This document shows, one piece after another, positions 18,534-26,920 of a stretch of 64,000 nt of DNA (position 1 is the first letter of the stretch; every line of letters starts with the position of its first letter). The translations under genes and the position numbers were made by a program. Source of the stretch: an uncultured Candidatus Saccharibacteria bacterium (GTDB lineage: Bacteria; Patescibacteriota; Saccharimonadia; Saccharimonadales; Saccharimonadaceae); NCBI GenBank assembly GCA_937981355.1, contig CALJPD010000012.1:107793-171792 (forward strand), read 5' to 3'. Below the pieces are notes generated by a model. It was not told the origin of the DNA and made no database searches. It saw nothing but the letters and a program-made list of their open reading frames with translations.

Positions 18534-18947
18534 CTACGCAGTAGCCATCATATATTCATACATCGCCCGAAACAGCTCCTCGGGCAGCTCCACATGACCA
18601 AAGCGCAGCTTGGGCGTGATATCGCGCCAGCCAGGCAGCGTGCGCAGCACCGCAATTGGTACCTCACGCACTGGCGCATGCCAGGCAATATCTCGTCGGT
18701 ATGGGATGAACCCCGGGAACATCTCGTGCTGATATACGTCATCGCCCGATACCACACCACATGCCGTGATAGCCTGGCAAGGCTCAGCGGATCGAAAAGC
18801 CTGCTTGGGCGAATAATAGAAGATATAATCACCACGCTGCATGCGGGTCAGCGGTGCCTTCTTGCCATGGCAGAGCTGACAAAAGCCACCCTCTACCCCT
18901 ATTTGGACGTGGTCTTTCGAGGCCACGCCGAGCCAATATCGTGTCAT
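18534..18947 (-). CDS. EVE domain protein
   Basis: The 137-residue protein begins RYWLGVASKDHVQIGVEGGF followed by a CQLCHG motif, the conserved start of the EVE (UPF0310) family; the MQRGDYIFYYSP strand also fits. EVE domains share the PUA-like fold and bind modified bases in RNA or DNA; stand-alone forms often occur near restriction or nucleic-acid modification genes. None is adjacent here. The ATG follows CAGGAGGAGGATTT, a strong ribosome-binding site. Confidence 0.9.
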   Translation of the reverse strand: MTRYWLGVASKDHVQIGVEGGFCQLCHGKKAPLTRMQRGDYIFYYSPKQAFRSAEPCQAITACGVVSGDDVYQHEMFPGFIPYRRDIAWHAPVREVPIAVLRTLPGWRDITPKLRFGHVELPEELFRAMYEYMMATA

Positions 18948-19069
18948 AAATCCTCCTCCTGGATTGCTTTACTCGTGTAACAAACTTGCGCTACAAACCG
19001 TATTCTCTTTCGTCGTATACTAACACTGCTACATGCAAAAGATACGAGGCTCTCCCCTTGTCGCAGATC

Positions 19070-19570
19070 TCAAATATCCAAATGCTCCACTGGCTGCTCC
19101 AGGCTCTGTTGCAAATTTTGCACAGCGCGCTCTGGGATATACGCCGCGAGCTCATCGATCGTATCGACAACCTCCATTCGCCCCCATTGTTTGACCGTCG
19201 CTGGATTGTCGTTGGTTTGCGTGCTACGCTGCGTGCCTGTAGGCCAATAGTTCCAGTCGGCGTGATTGCGCTCATAGTACACATAGCGACCCTTTTGCGT
19301 AAGATACACTCGCTGTTCGCGAAGAGCTGCTTTGTCCTTTGCTATTGTCCTGTATATCTTACGACCCATAAAAATTTTATGCCGATACACGCCATCCTTG
19401 CCAACGCGCAGCTGTACTTCATGAAAGCCATCGTGTGTTGCTTGCTGCCGCTCAACTAACAAACGATAACCCGCCATCAGTGCTGCAGATAGACTCATAC
19501 TAAGGTCAAGCAAAGTCCCTTCAATATAGCGTTCGTCGTTGTGCGAAAAATAGATTGTTTTATTGGCCAT
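19070..19570 (-). CDS. EXLDI family protein
   Basis: The 166-residue protein ends in EHLDI, the C-terminal signature that names the EXLDI family. The rest agrees: MANKTIYF start, a predicted helix (SMSLSAALMAGYRLL), a basic strand pair (RHKIFMGRKIYR, VYLTQKGRYVYYERN), and a VVDTIDELAAYIP stretch before the end. I use the second of two adjacent ATGs for a 6-nt spacing to AAGGAGGAG. The family's function is not settled; small size and basic strands suggest a regulator or adaptor. A palindromic operator candidate lies right upstream. Confidence 0.82.
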   Translation of the reverse strand: MANKTIYFSHNDERYIEGTLLDLSMSLSAALMAGYRLLVERQQATHDGFHEVQLRVGKDGVYRHKIFMGRKIYRTIAKDKAALREQRVYLTQKGRYVYYERNHADWNYWPTGTQRSTQTNDNPATVKQWGRMEVVDTIDELAAYIPERAVQNLQQSLEQPVEHLDI

Positions 19571-19582
19571 CATACTCCTCCT

Positions 19583-19604
19583 TATATGTATAGTTATACA
19601 TATA
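19583..19604. promoter_or_regulatory. 22-bp palindrome, PadR-like operator upstream of EXLDI gene
   Basis: Two perfect 10-bp arms (TATATGTATA and TATACATATA) flank a 2-bp centre. The core reads ATGT-N8-ACAT, which is the published consensus spacing for PadR-family regulators. It stands about 13 bp before the EXLDI start and its TATA elements may also form the -10 box, so a bound repressor would block transcription. Confidence 0.6.
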
Positions 19605-19766
19605 TAGTATCTATCTTCTGTGGTGCTGTCAAGGTTGCTTGAGGGTGCAGTGTGTTACCCCTGTAGTGTTGACATAAAATAGCAATACTATCCAGAATAT
19701 GCTACATTATCCGTCTGCTTATGCTACAATTACAAAAGCATACAAGAACATAATCTGGAGGTTTAT

Positions 19767-20516
19767 ATGCATACCGGTATTCGACGAATGGGCCAGCGTA
19801 ACTGTATTTATAGCGCGCTCCGCCAAGAGCTGATGACTGAAATGTTTCAGCGAACAGCAGGAAACGATGAGTCCGTCAACCACGAAGCTGATCTTAGTAA
19901 ACAGTACTTTGCTATGGTGGGAGATAAAGGTAAGGTAACAGCCAAGGCGCACCTGCTTGCATCTATCGCTGCCAAACCGCCAACATTACTATGGGGCTTT
20001 TCAAATGCTCTGTCACAATATGGGAGCGCAGTGGAGCTTGCTCATAACGTGCACGACTACGGCCTCAAGCATAGCGAAGAAGAACTCACTGCAGACGAGG
20101 TTGCCTATACGCTGCCAGACGGTACCGACCAAGCAATGGTGATTGCTGGAGTGGCACACGATATCGGCAGTGCCGCCATCAGTATTTTTGGCACCGAGTA
20201 TTACTACTATAGCTCACCAATTGGTGGAGGTTCGCGGATTGTGCTGCTACTGGAGAACCTTTCCGAGCCCGTACCTCCCATTACGCTCGACTACTTCTAC
20301 TCACGCTTGCCACGCTATCTGCAGCAGGTGGATGACATTGCATGGTCGCTGGAGGGTTTTGTGGAGCTGATGCCAGGCTGGAGCATCGAGATGAACGACG
20401 ATGATAATGGCGTCCATCACGCCCGCGTCACCGATGATACTGGCGCAAGTATCCGCGTCAGTTACCAATTCGATGAGTATGAGCGGCTAAAGCGGCTTGA
20501 GTTTCATCACGACTAA
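19767..20516 (+). CDS. DUF6882-like cytoplasmic protein
   Basis: The 249-residue acidic protein lacks signal peptide and membrane segments. The N-terminal third contains KPPTLLWGFSN followed by a helical SALELAxxVHDYGL-type region and an HDIGSAAISIFG strand, which recalls DUF6882-type proteins; the C-terminal part (~180-249) is beta-rich and ends YERLKRLEFHH. No catalytic motif stands out. It starts with ATG after TCTGGAGGTTTAT and is followed by its own terminator, so it is a single-gene unit. Function unknown. Confidence 0.75.
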   Translation: MHTGIRRMGQRNCIYSALRQELMTEMFQRTAGNDESVNHEADLSKQYFAMVGDKGKVTAKAHLLASIAAKPPTLLWGFSNALSQYGSAVELAHNVHDYGLKHSEEELTADEVAYTLPDGTDQAMVIAGVAHDIGSAAISIFGTEYYYYSSPIGGGSRIVLLLENLSEPVPPITLDYFYSRLPRYLQQVDDIAWSLEGFVELMPGWSIEMNDDDNGVHHARVTDDTGASIRVSYQFDEYERLKRLEFHHD

Positions 20517-20539
20517 TACTCGCTACCAGTGATATACCA

Positions 20540-20570
20540 AAAACCGCATTTGTATACTTAATGCGGTTTT
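20540..20570 (+). terminator. terminator after the DUF6882-like gene
   Basis: Arms AAAACCGCATT and AATGCGGTTTT with a 9-nt loop, 24 bp after the stop, ending in T's. Confidence 0.85.
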
Positions 20571-20706
20571 ATTGTGGTTTTTACATCAATATGACCTCTG
20601 TTGGCACTCTTGCTACACTGGTGTGCGCTCGCTTCAAGATATATAACCAGTGTTTGCAATTGACGCAACAATCCGGCATACTGGAGAGTACTAAAGGAGG
20701 ACTGAC

Positions 20707-21696
20707 ATGATAAAACCAGACTATATCAGCCTAAAGAGTTGGGTTGTTGCTGGCCTGTTGAGTGTGACAGGGCTTGTGGCAGCAACAACGTTCCTGGCAC
20801 CAAGCCAAGCGGCCGCCAGTAACGATTTGCGCTCAGCTACTATAAGCCGCAAGAACTACAACGAGGCGATGAGCAGCATCGACCAGCAAATCAAGCAAGA
20901 AGAGAGCGACAGTAGCATTCGCCCAGAGTGTCGCACTTACACGAAGACTCATGGCAAGCGTGCTGCAAAGGCCGTCCTCATGATTCACGGCATCAGTGGC
21001 TGCAGTAACGTTTACCGAAATTTGGCAGATGAATTCTACAACCAAGGCTACAACGTCTACGTCCCACGCGTACCCAAGCATGGCTACACCGACAACAAAC
21101 GCCATGGTGAGATCTCTACCAAAGACATTGCCGCCTTCATGAAGACGAGTGCACAGCAAGTAAGTGGCCTGGGCGATGAGCTTGGTATTGTTGGTCACTC
21201 TGGTGGTGGTGATATGGCGACGTGGCTTGCACAGTATGGTAATGGCTTCTTTACGAATGTGCTGCTGCTTGCCCCATTCTACGAGCCAGCAGCTAGCCAA
21301 GCCCCTAAGTGGCAACTACCCGTCTTGCGCACATTGTATGGTTATAACATTTTGCCAGATAAGTTTAGCCCAAGTGGTCTGTCATACCGCGCACTCGGTA
21401 AGTATCTCATCGTCAAAGAGAATTTCAAGAAAAACCTCGCTGCACCGGGCCTCAAGCGCGTTGCAACAGTGACGAGTGAGAATGATGACGCTGTCGATAA
21501 CGGTTTGGCGGTAAGTATCCCGCAGCGCATGGCTCAGGCAAACAATGCATCGTTCCAGCACTACAACCTACCAAAGCGGCTCAACATTGGTCACAATATG
21601 GTTGACCCAACCGATGGCGGTATGGCCACCCACCACCAGGCAGTCTACACGCAGTACCTCAACCTCTACGAGGGTCGTCAAACTACCGAAATTTAA
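20707..21696 (+). CDS. exported alpha/beta hydrolase (copy 1)
   Basis: The 329-residue protein has an N-terminal signal or anchor (hydrophobic 12-33) and an alpha/beta-hydrolase domain. The nucleophile elbow is GHSGGG with Ser165; the oxyanion region reads LMIHGISGCS; acid and His are likely in SENDDAVDN and NIGHNM. Cys75 and Cys99, both kept in the paralogue at 22.3 kb, could form a disulfide outside the cell. Likely an esterase or lipase for scavenging acyl compounds; substrate unknown. ATG follows AAAGGAGGACTGAC. Confidence 0.9.
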   Translation: MIKPDYISLKSWVVAGLLSVTGLVAATTFLAPSQAAASNDLRSATISRKNYNEAMSSIDQQIKQEESDSSIRPECRTYTKTHGKRAAKAVLMIHGISGCSNVYRNLADEFYNQGYNVYVPRVPKHGYTDNKRHGEISTKDIAAFMKTSAQQVSGLGDELGIVGHSGGGDMATWLAQYGNGFFTNVLLLAPFYEPAASQAPKWQLPVLRTLYGYNILPDKFSPSGLSYRALGKYLIVKENFKKNLAAPGLKRVATVTSENDDAVDNGLAVSIPQRMAQANNASFQHYNLPKRLNIGHNMVDPTDGGMATHHQAVYTQYLNLYEGRQTTEI

Positions 21697-21710
21697 CTGG
21701 CTCTAAGCCA

Positions 21711-21759
21711 CCTATAATAAAACACTGCAGCTCACTTAGCTGCAGTGTTTTATTATAGG
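21711..21759. terminator. long bidirectional terminator
   Basis: A perfect 22-bp inverted repeat with a 5-nt loop (CACTT) between convergent genes. Inner arms read ACACTGCAGCT and AGCTGCAGTGT; both outer flanks are T-rich on their exit strand. Confidence 0.9.
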
Positions 21760-21775
21760 AAAACCGACCAGTGAC

Positions 21776-22297
21776 CTACAAATACTTCGTGCGCCACCGC
21801 TCAATCGCCTGCGACCGGCTCAGCATAAACATGAGATTGCCAATCAGTAGCAAGCCGGCGACAGGCGTCAGTACCAGCGATGCGCTAATCACTTGCGGTA
21901 CAGCAACAAAACTATAGGCTATGCAGACACCATTACCAAGGAGTGTCATAAGCGCCGTTACGCTACCAGGCGTCCAGTTTCGATACTTCGCTGCATCAAT
22001 GAGATGCCCAACCAAGTGCAACATATTCGCGAGAATAATCGCACATACCAGCGCAAGTGAGTGCAGGGCAATTGCACCACCAAGCAGAGCCAGTACAACA
22101 ATTGACTCTTCGAGAATAATAATGGCGACCGTCTCTGTTGACGGGTACGCGGTGCGGTGCGCTATGAGCATCTGCCTGGCAAATGCCGGGTCATGCTCAT
22201 GGCGCCGAATCCACGGTACAAATCGAGCAATCTCCTCTAGCTCATGGATAACAAACAAGCCAAAACCAGCAAAGGCTACTAGCGCCTCCATCGTCAT
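21776..22297 (-). CDS. HXXEE domain membrane protein
   Basis: The 173-residue protein has about five hydrophobic segments. Its first helix holds HELEE (H18-x-x-E-E), the motif that names the HXXEE family, and a later helix has NMLHLVGHLID with two more His residues. The arrangement of His and Glu in the membrane suggests metal binding or intramembrane chemistry, though no activity is established for the family. Its ATG overlaps the stop of the upstream hydrolase by 4 bp (ATGA), so the two are co-translated. Confidence 0.88.
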   Translation of the reverse strand: MTMEALVAFAGFGLFVIHELEEIARFVPWIRRHEHDPAFARQMLIAHRTAYPSTETVAIIILEESIVVLALLGGAIALHSLALVCAIILANMLHLVGHLIDAAKYRNWTPGSVTALMTLLGNGVCIAYSFVAVPQVISASLVLTPVAGLLLIGNLMFMLSRSQAIERWRTKYL

Positions 22298-23289
22298 TTC
22301 CCTTCGTACACAGCAAGGTAAGTCTGGAAGACTTCCTCGCTATGAGCGCTCACCCCCGGCGAAGCGCGCCGTGTCATGTCGTGGCCAATATTCATGCTGG
22401 CAGGGAATTTTTTGTATTGGAAGGAAGCATTGTTGTTGGTTGCCATTTTTTGCGGGATGTCGTGCGCGAGGTCTGGGTCGATATCGTGATCCCCTTCACT
22501 CACGACCACACCAACATGCTTGAGACCTGGTGCAGCAAGGTTGGCTTTGTAGTTTTCTTTGAGCGTTACATACTTTGCTAGGGCGCGATACGACAGGCCA
22601 TTCACCTCATCATTACCACTGTAGCGGTCTGGTAGGATATTATTACCGTAGAGGTTGCGCATAAGCGGGATCTGCCACTTGGGAGCCTGGCTGGCCGCTG
22701 GCTCATAAAACGGCGCAATGAGAAGCACCCGTGAGAAGAGTCCATTACCATACTGCGCAAGCCACGTTGCCATATTGCCACCGCCAGAGTGGCCCGCTGC
22801 CCCAACTTCCTCACCAAGGCCGCTGACCTGGCGAGCACTCGTGGTCATATAGTTGACCATATCGCTGAAGGAGATCTGACCATGGCGCTTTTTGTCGGCA
22901 TAATAGCCATGCTGTGGCACGCGCGGCGCGTAAACGTTGTAGCCCTGCTCGTAGAATACATTGGCAATATCGGCCATATCACTAGTGCAGCCACTGATAC
23001 CGTGGATAAGTAAGATAGCTTTAGCTGTTTTCTTGCCATGTGTCTTAGCGAACGAGCGGCATTCATTACGCAGGCCAGCCTCTGCTGTATCGCGGGTAAT
23101 TTGCTGGTTGATAGCCGCCATCGAGCTATCATAATCCAGTCGCTTGATATCTGCTGTGCGTAGTTCTGCCTTCTGGGCGGGCCACAAGAAGGCAGCTGCA
23201 ATGGCAACCACGCTGACCGCAACAATGCTGCCAATAAGCGTGGCAATTACTTTTATAATTCCGGCTTGAGATGAGGGAGAATCTTTCAT
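22294..23289 (-). CDS. exported alpha/beta hydrolase (copy 2)
   Basis: The 331-residue paralogue of the 20.7-kb gene shares its order of motifs: N-terminal hydrophobic helix (12-35), NECRSFAKTHGKK, LLIHGISGCTSD, GHSGGG with Ser168, APFYEPAASQAPKWQ, LSYRALAKY and SMNIGHDM. The two read as more than half identical in the mature part and differ most in the signal region. It is the first gene of a pair with the HXXEE gene, unlike copy 1, which is alone and convergent. A tail-to-tail duplication is the simplest origin. Confidence 0.9.
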   Translation of the reverse strand: MKDSPSSQAGIIKVIATLIGSIVAVSVVAIAAAFLWPAQKAELRTADIKRLDYDSSMAAINQQITRDTAEAGLRNECRSFAKTHGKKTAKAILLIHGISGCTSDMADIANVFYEQGYNVYAPRVPQHGYYADKKRHGQISFSDMVNYMTTSARQVSGLGEEVGAAGHSGGGNMATWLAQYGNGLFSRVLLIAPFYEPAASQAPKWQIPLMRNLYGNNILPDRYSGNDEVNGLSYRALAKYVTLKENYKANLAAPGLKHVGVVVSEGDHDIDPDLAHDIPQKMATNNNASFQYKKFPASMNIGHDMTRRASPGVSAHSEEVFQTYLAVYEGK

Positions 23290-23322
23290 ACGCTATAGTA
23301 TGGCGAATAGTTGCCAATATAG

Positions 23323-23353
23323 CAAGACCACTCTACTAAAGAGAGTGGTCTTG
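23323..23353. terminator. hairpin after the aquaporin gene
   Basis: Arms CAAGACCACTCT and AGAGTGGTCTTG around a 7-nt loop, 23 bp after the aquaporin stop and before the next minus-strand gene. T's after the arm are few, so termination may be partial. Confidence 0.6.
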
Positions 23354-23375
23354 GTTTCAATCTGATGCCTGTTGC

Positions 23376-24272
23376 TTACGATTCTGCTTTGCGGCCCGCT
23401 ACCAGCAGGTAGAGGTTACCACCAAGTGCAGCACCGATCAAGGTACCAGCAATCACCTCAAGGCTCAGACGGCTATAGCCAGTCTCGCCACGGCTTGCTT
23501 GTGCGCCAGTAAAGCTACTGTCTGGTGCCTCTGTTGCAGCGATAGCCACTGCTGGGTTGAGTGTTGCACTCTTTGCACGTAGTTCGTGCGGCAAGTGTTT
23601 GATATCTTGGACTGACGATGTGTCCACCGAAGCCTGCACCTGAGTCAGCAAGCCACCAGCCACGATAGCGGCAGCGGCCAAAGATAGACCGATCCCCACT
23701 GCCTGGCCTGTTTGCTTGAGCTCGGCCACACGTGATACGGCAGCCGCAATGCCAAACATCAGCACCGCTGCGCCGACGAGCTCAACACCAAAGACTGCCC
23801 AGCTAAAGGTAGTAAAATGCTCGAAGCTGAGCTTGAAGGCACTCCCACTCAAGCCGTTGAGCACAACGACAGCCAGCGCGCCACCAAGCAGCTGAGCAAT
23901 CCAGTAGAATGGCACCAGCGCTGTCTTAAGCTTGCGCATCGTCCAGAGGCCAAAGGTGACCGCTGGGTTGATATGTGCGCCCGACACTGCACCCACCGCC
24001 ACAGCAATCACAAGCAGTGTGAGGCCAAGGTAGAGTGGTGCGAATTGAGTTGCCGCACCAATTGCGGCAATGGTGAGCATAAATGTACCAAGCAGCTCAG
24101 CAAAAATAATGTTGAGTAAGTTGCTCGGCAGAGCTGACTCATGTCGCTTACGAATAACTGTCTTGGTGGCTGATGTGGTCGATGCAGCCTTTACGGTTGG
24201 TTCAGCCTGGGGCTGGGAGGCCGAGTCTTTCGCGGCCGATTTTTTGGTCGAAACGGCTTTTTTGGTAGCCAT
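23376..24272 (-). CDS. MIP family channel (aquaporin/glycerol facilitator)
   Basis: The 298-residue protein has the two pore half-helices of MIP channels: SGAHINPAVT and SATLNPAVAI, both with intact NPA. FAELLGTFMLT marks helix 1. Six membrane helices can be placed. Two unusual parts are a ~45-residue Lys/Ala/Thr-rich cytoplasmic tail at the N-terminus and a ~30-residue polar insert (QASVDTSSVQDIKHLP) before the second NPA. I take MATKKAV after GAAGGAGGGACGT as the start. It conducts water or small polyols; which one cannot be settled by eye. Confidence 0.93.
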   Translation of the reverse strand: MATKKAVSTKKSAAKDSASQPQAEPTVKAASTTSATKTVIRKRHESALPSNLLNIIFAELLGTFMLTIAAIGAATQFAPLYLGLTLLVIAVAVGAVSGAHINPAVTFGLWTMRKLKTALVPFYWIAQLLGGALAVVVLNGLSGSAFKLSFEHFTTFSWAVFGVELVGAAVLMFGIAAAVSRVAELKQTGQAVGIGLSLAAAAIVAGGLLTQVQASVDTSSVQDIKHLPHELRAKSATLNPAVAIAATEAPDSSFTGAQASRGETGYSRLSLEVIAGTLIGAALGGNLYLLVAGRKAES

Positions 24273-24365
24273 ACGTCCCTCCTTCACTAGTTGATACTAC
24301 GCCTTTAGTATATCACATCACCCTGTTCGTCGGCGATATCAGATGTCGATTGTGCCAAATAATGC

Positions 24366-24371
24366 TATACT
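24366..24371 (+). promoter_or_regulatory. -10 box of the 24.4-kb small gene and pheS
   Basis: TGC-TATACT extended -10, 6 nt before ATG 24378. It favours this start over an ATG four codons later. Confidence 0.6.
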
Positions 24372-24377
24372 AAAGAC

Positions 24378-24641
24378 ATGGGACAATATATGAAACAAGA
24401 CCAAACGCGCAGTGAGCTGCAAGAGCGTATCGCGGCCGATCTCCGCGCTAAAGCAGCTGCCAGCAGTCATACCGGTGATGGTGCCTCACCAGCAAGCAGC
24501 GACACCGGCGTCGAGCAATCCGAATACCTCAAAGGCACCAAGCAAACAACGACACTAGCTGGGGTGTGGCTGGTGGTTGGCTTTCTTGCGCTGCTTACCT
24601 TTGGCTTTTTTGTTGCGCTAACCATCAATGGACAACAATAA
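24378..24641 (+). CDS. small single-pass membrane protein upstream of pheS
   Basis: The 87-residue protein has a charged cytoplasmic N-terminal part with a helical ELQERIAADLRAKAAA stretch, a Ser/Gly/Asp linker, and one membrane helix at about 60-82 near the C-terminus. No family is recognised. It is 12 bp before pheS with GGAGTGACAGT in between, so both are likely on one transcript. Confidence 0.75.
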   Translation: MGQYMKQDQTRSELQERIAADLRAKAAASSHTGDGASPASSDTGVEQSEYLKGTKQTTTLAGVWLVVGFLALLTFGFFVALTINGQQ

Positions 24642-24653
24642 CGGAGTGACAGT

Positions 24654-25697
24654 ATGACAAACCTTGACGCTATCCAGCAAAAGCTGCTCCTGGCCGTGAG
24701 CCAATCGACCACCCCGCGCGAAGTGCTACGCCACGAGGAATTGCGCGCACTGTATGGACATATCACATCACTCCCCCCAGCGGAGCGTGGGCCATTTGGC
24801 AAGCGTGTTAATGAGCTCAAGCAAGCTGTGCAAACCGCCATCGAGCGCCGTCTTGAGGAACTTGAGACTGTTGAGCGCACACCGATTGACGTCACTGCAC
24901 CGATGGATATCAACACTGCTATTCCACCATTACTGCCAACCAATCTCGGTTCAATCCACCCCCTCATGCAAGAGATCGAGCGGATTGCTGATATCTTCTA
25001 CCGCATGGGGTTTGCGGTAGAAGAGTCACGTGAGATCGATGATCAGTTCCATATGTTCGAGAGCTTGAACTTTCCCAAAGGCCACCCTGCCCGCGACGAT
25101 TACGACACCTTCATGACCGTCGAGACAGACGCGCAGGGCGATCGCCTGATCGCGCCAGCTCACACTAGCACTATGCAAAACCGCGTCCTGACCACCTATC
25201 GCCACAATTTGGATGCGGGTGAAGCAATCGCCGCCATTGTACCCGACCGTGTCTTCCGCAATGAGGACCTAGACGCCCGACATGAGCACACCTTCTACCA
25301 AGTGGAGGGTGTCTATGTAGCTAAGGGAGTCAATGTCGGCAACTTGATTGCGACCTTGCAGGAATTTTTGCAAAGCTACTACGGCAAGCAACTTGATGTG
25401 CGGGTCAACCCCTTCTACTTCCCTTTCACCGAGCCAAGCTTTGAGTTTGCCCTAAGCTGCCCCTTCTGCGAAGGCAAAGACCCCAGCTGTAAGGTATGCA
25501 GCGGTGAAGGCTGGGTTGAGCTGATTGGCTGCGGCTTGATCCACTCCAATGTGCTGCGGGCAGCCAACATCGACCCCGACACCTATACTGGCTTCGCCTT
25601 TGGCTGCGGCATTGACCGCCTGGTAATGATGAAATACGGCATCGAAGACGTGCGGCATTTCGAGAGCGGCAAATTGGATTTTTTGCGGCAGTTTTAG
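24654..25697 (+). CDS. pheS: phenylalanine--tRNA ligase alpha subunit
   Basis: The 347-residue PheS has an N-terminal coiled-coil arm (1-85) and a class II core: motif 2 in VFRNEDLDARHEHTFYQVEG and motif 3 in GFAFGCGIDRLVMMKYGI. An insert in the core holds four Cys as C-x2-C-x6-C-x2-C just after PSFEFALS, probably a small zinc site; such inserts occur in PheS of some bacterial groups. It joins the PheT made at 15.9-18.5 kb. Co-transcribed with the small membrane gene before it. Confidence 0.97.
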   Translation: MTNLDAIQQKLLLAVSQSTTPREVLRHEELRALYGHITSLPPAERGPFGKRVNELKQAVQTAIERRLEELETVERTPIDVTAPMDINTAIPPLLPTNLGSIHPLMQEIERIADIFYRMGFAVEESREIDDQFHMFESLNFPKGHPARDDYDTFMTVETDAQGDRLIAPAHTSTMQNRVLTTYRHNLDAGEAIAAIVPDRVFRNEDLDARHEHTFYQVEGVYVAKGVNVGNLIATLQEFLQSYYGKQLDVRVNPFYFPFTEPSFEFALSCPFCEGKDPSCKVCSGEGWVELIGCGLIHSNVLRAANIDPDTYTGFAFGCGIDRLVMMKYGIEDVRHFESGKLDFLRQF

Positions 25698-25710
25698 CAG
25701 AGAGTTAGTT

Positions 25711-26844
25711 ATGCGCAGAAACAAATTGCCCCGTTTTAATGCTAATATAAAACAGAGCATATCAGTGTTTCACATTCTACCTTTGTGGGCGTGGGTGCTA
25801 TTTCTTGTTTTGTTTTTGGCTGGTCTTCACGAGAATGGCTTACTGCTATCCATAGGGACTATCCTCACTCTCGTTGGTATAACATTTGCCATCTCTTACA
25901 TTATCAAAAAACGGCGCTACCAACTCACAAGAACGGATAAGAGAATAGCCATCTACGGGTCTACGATTACGATTGTAGTGGGCCTCATTATAACTGGCAT
26001 TGTAGTTCAAAAAGACCCTATGTCATCCACGCAAAGTTACCCTTCTCGATCTAGAGTAAATCAATCGGCAAAAGCAGCCTCCGAAAAAAAGATTCCAGAG
26101 CCACCAAAAGTAGATGAGACTATGGCTCAAGACATTCACTACAGAGAAGGCATTAAAGATAAGGTCACGAAAGTCATCGACGGCGACACAATTGTCACCG
26201 ACAAACATAGTCGTGTTCATCTCATTGGTATCGCTGCACCAAAAAATGATCATGTTGAGCCTTCTCAATGTTTTAGCACCGAAGCCACCCAGAAGTTAGC
26301 CGAGCTTACTGCCAATAAAACCATCTACCTCGTGAAAGACTCTGCATATACCAAGAATAACCAAGAGCTTACCTCTAACTCTTTTTATGTGTATTTGGAC
26401 AATGGCACAAATATCGCCTATCAACTACTAAAAGATGGTTATGGGCGCGAAAGCTCACAGAATTATCAATCATATAAGTGGCAACAAAAATTTAAAGAAG
26501 CCCAAAATGATGCTCAGAAGAATACGAAAGGCCTCTGGAGTGAGAATACCTGCGCAGGAGATACAATATCAGTAGCCACTAAAAGACAAAGGAGAAAAGA
26601 GGCTGAAGAAAAACAGCATCAAAAAATAAAAGCAGAAGGGCAAACGCAACAAAAGCTCCGCGCCGCAACAGCTACACGACAGACACAGCAACCAGCCCAG
26701 CCGCCATCAAACCCAAATATCCAATTCCGTAGCTGCAAAGAGGCACGCGTCGCTGGCTATAGTCATATGCATCGTGGGCAGCCAGGCTATAGTCAGGCGC
26801 TAGATCGAGACAATGACGGGATTGCCTGCGATAGTCATCGGTAG
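25711..26844 (+). CDS. membrane-anchored SNase-fold protein with Excalibur domain, active site lost
   Basis: The 377-residue protein has three membrane helices (about 20-40, 43-64, 80-100), an SNase domain (~150-282), a basic coiled linker (290-330) and an Excalibur calcium-binding domain (SCKEARVAGY ... DRDNDGIACD, 340-374). The calcium Asp pair survives (D157, D159 in VIDGDT), but where S. aureus nuclease has Arg35, Asp40 and Glu43 this protein has His170, Ala175 and Lys178, and the DRYGR segment with Arg87 has become NNQELTSNSF. Catalysis is therefore unlikely; DNA binding at the surface is a possible role. It begins 13 bp after pheS, has AT-richer codons than pheS, and ends at a terminator. 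Confidence 0.88.
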   Translation: MRRNKLPRFNANIKQSISVFHILPLWAWVLFLVLFLAGLHENGLLLSIGTILTLVGITFAISYIIKKRRYQLTRTDKRIAIYGSTITIVVGLIITGIVVQKDPMSSTQSYPSRSRVNQSAKAASEKKIPEPPKVDETMAQDIHYREGIKDKVTKVIDGDTIVTDKHSRVHLIGIAAPKNDHVEPSQCFSTEATQKLAELTANKTIYLVKDSAYTKNNQELTSNSFYVYLDNGTNIAYQLLKDGYGRESSQNYQSYKWQQKFKEAQNDAQKNTKGLWSENTCAGDTISVATKRQRRKEAEEKQHQKIKAEGQTQQKLRAATATRQTQQPAQPPSNPNIQFRSCKEARVAGYSHMHRGQPGYSQALDRDNDGIACDSHR

Positions 26845-26864
26845 TGAGTATAATTTCAGCAACA

Positions 26865-26903
26865 GTCTAAAAGATCACCGCCTTATACAGTGATCTTTTA
26901 GAC
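26865..26903. terminator. bidirectional terminator between SNase and GH16 genes
   Basis: Perfect 14-bp arms GTCTAAAAGATCAC and GTGATCTTTTAGAC around an 11-nt loop, between convergent genes. Confidence 0.85.
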
Positions 26904-26920
26904 ATCTATTATATAGCTGT

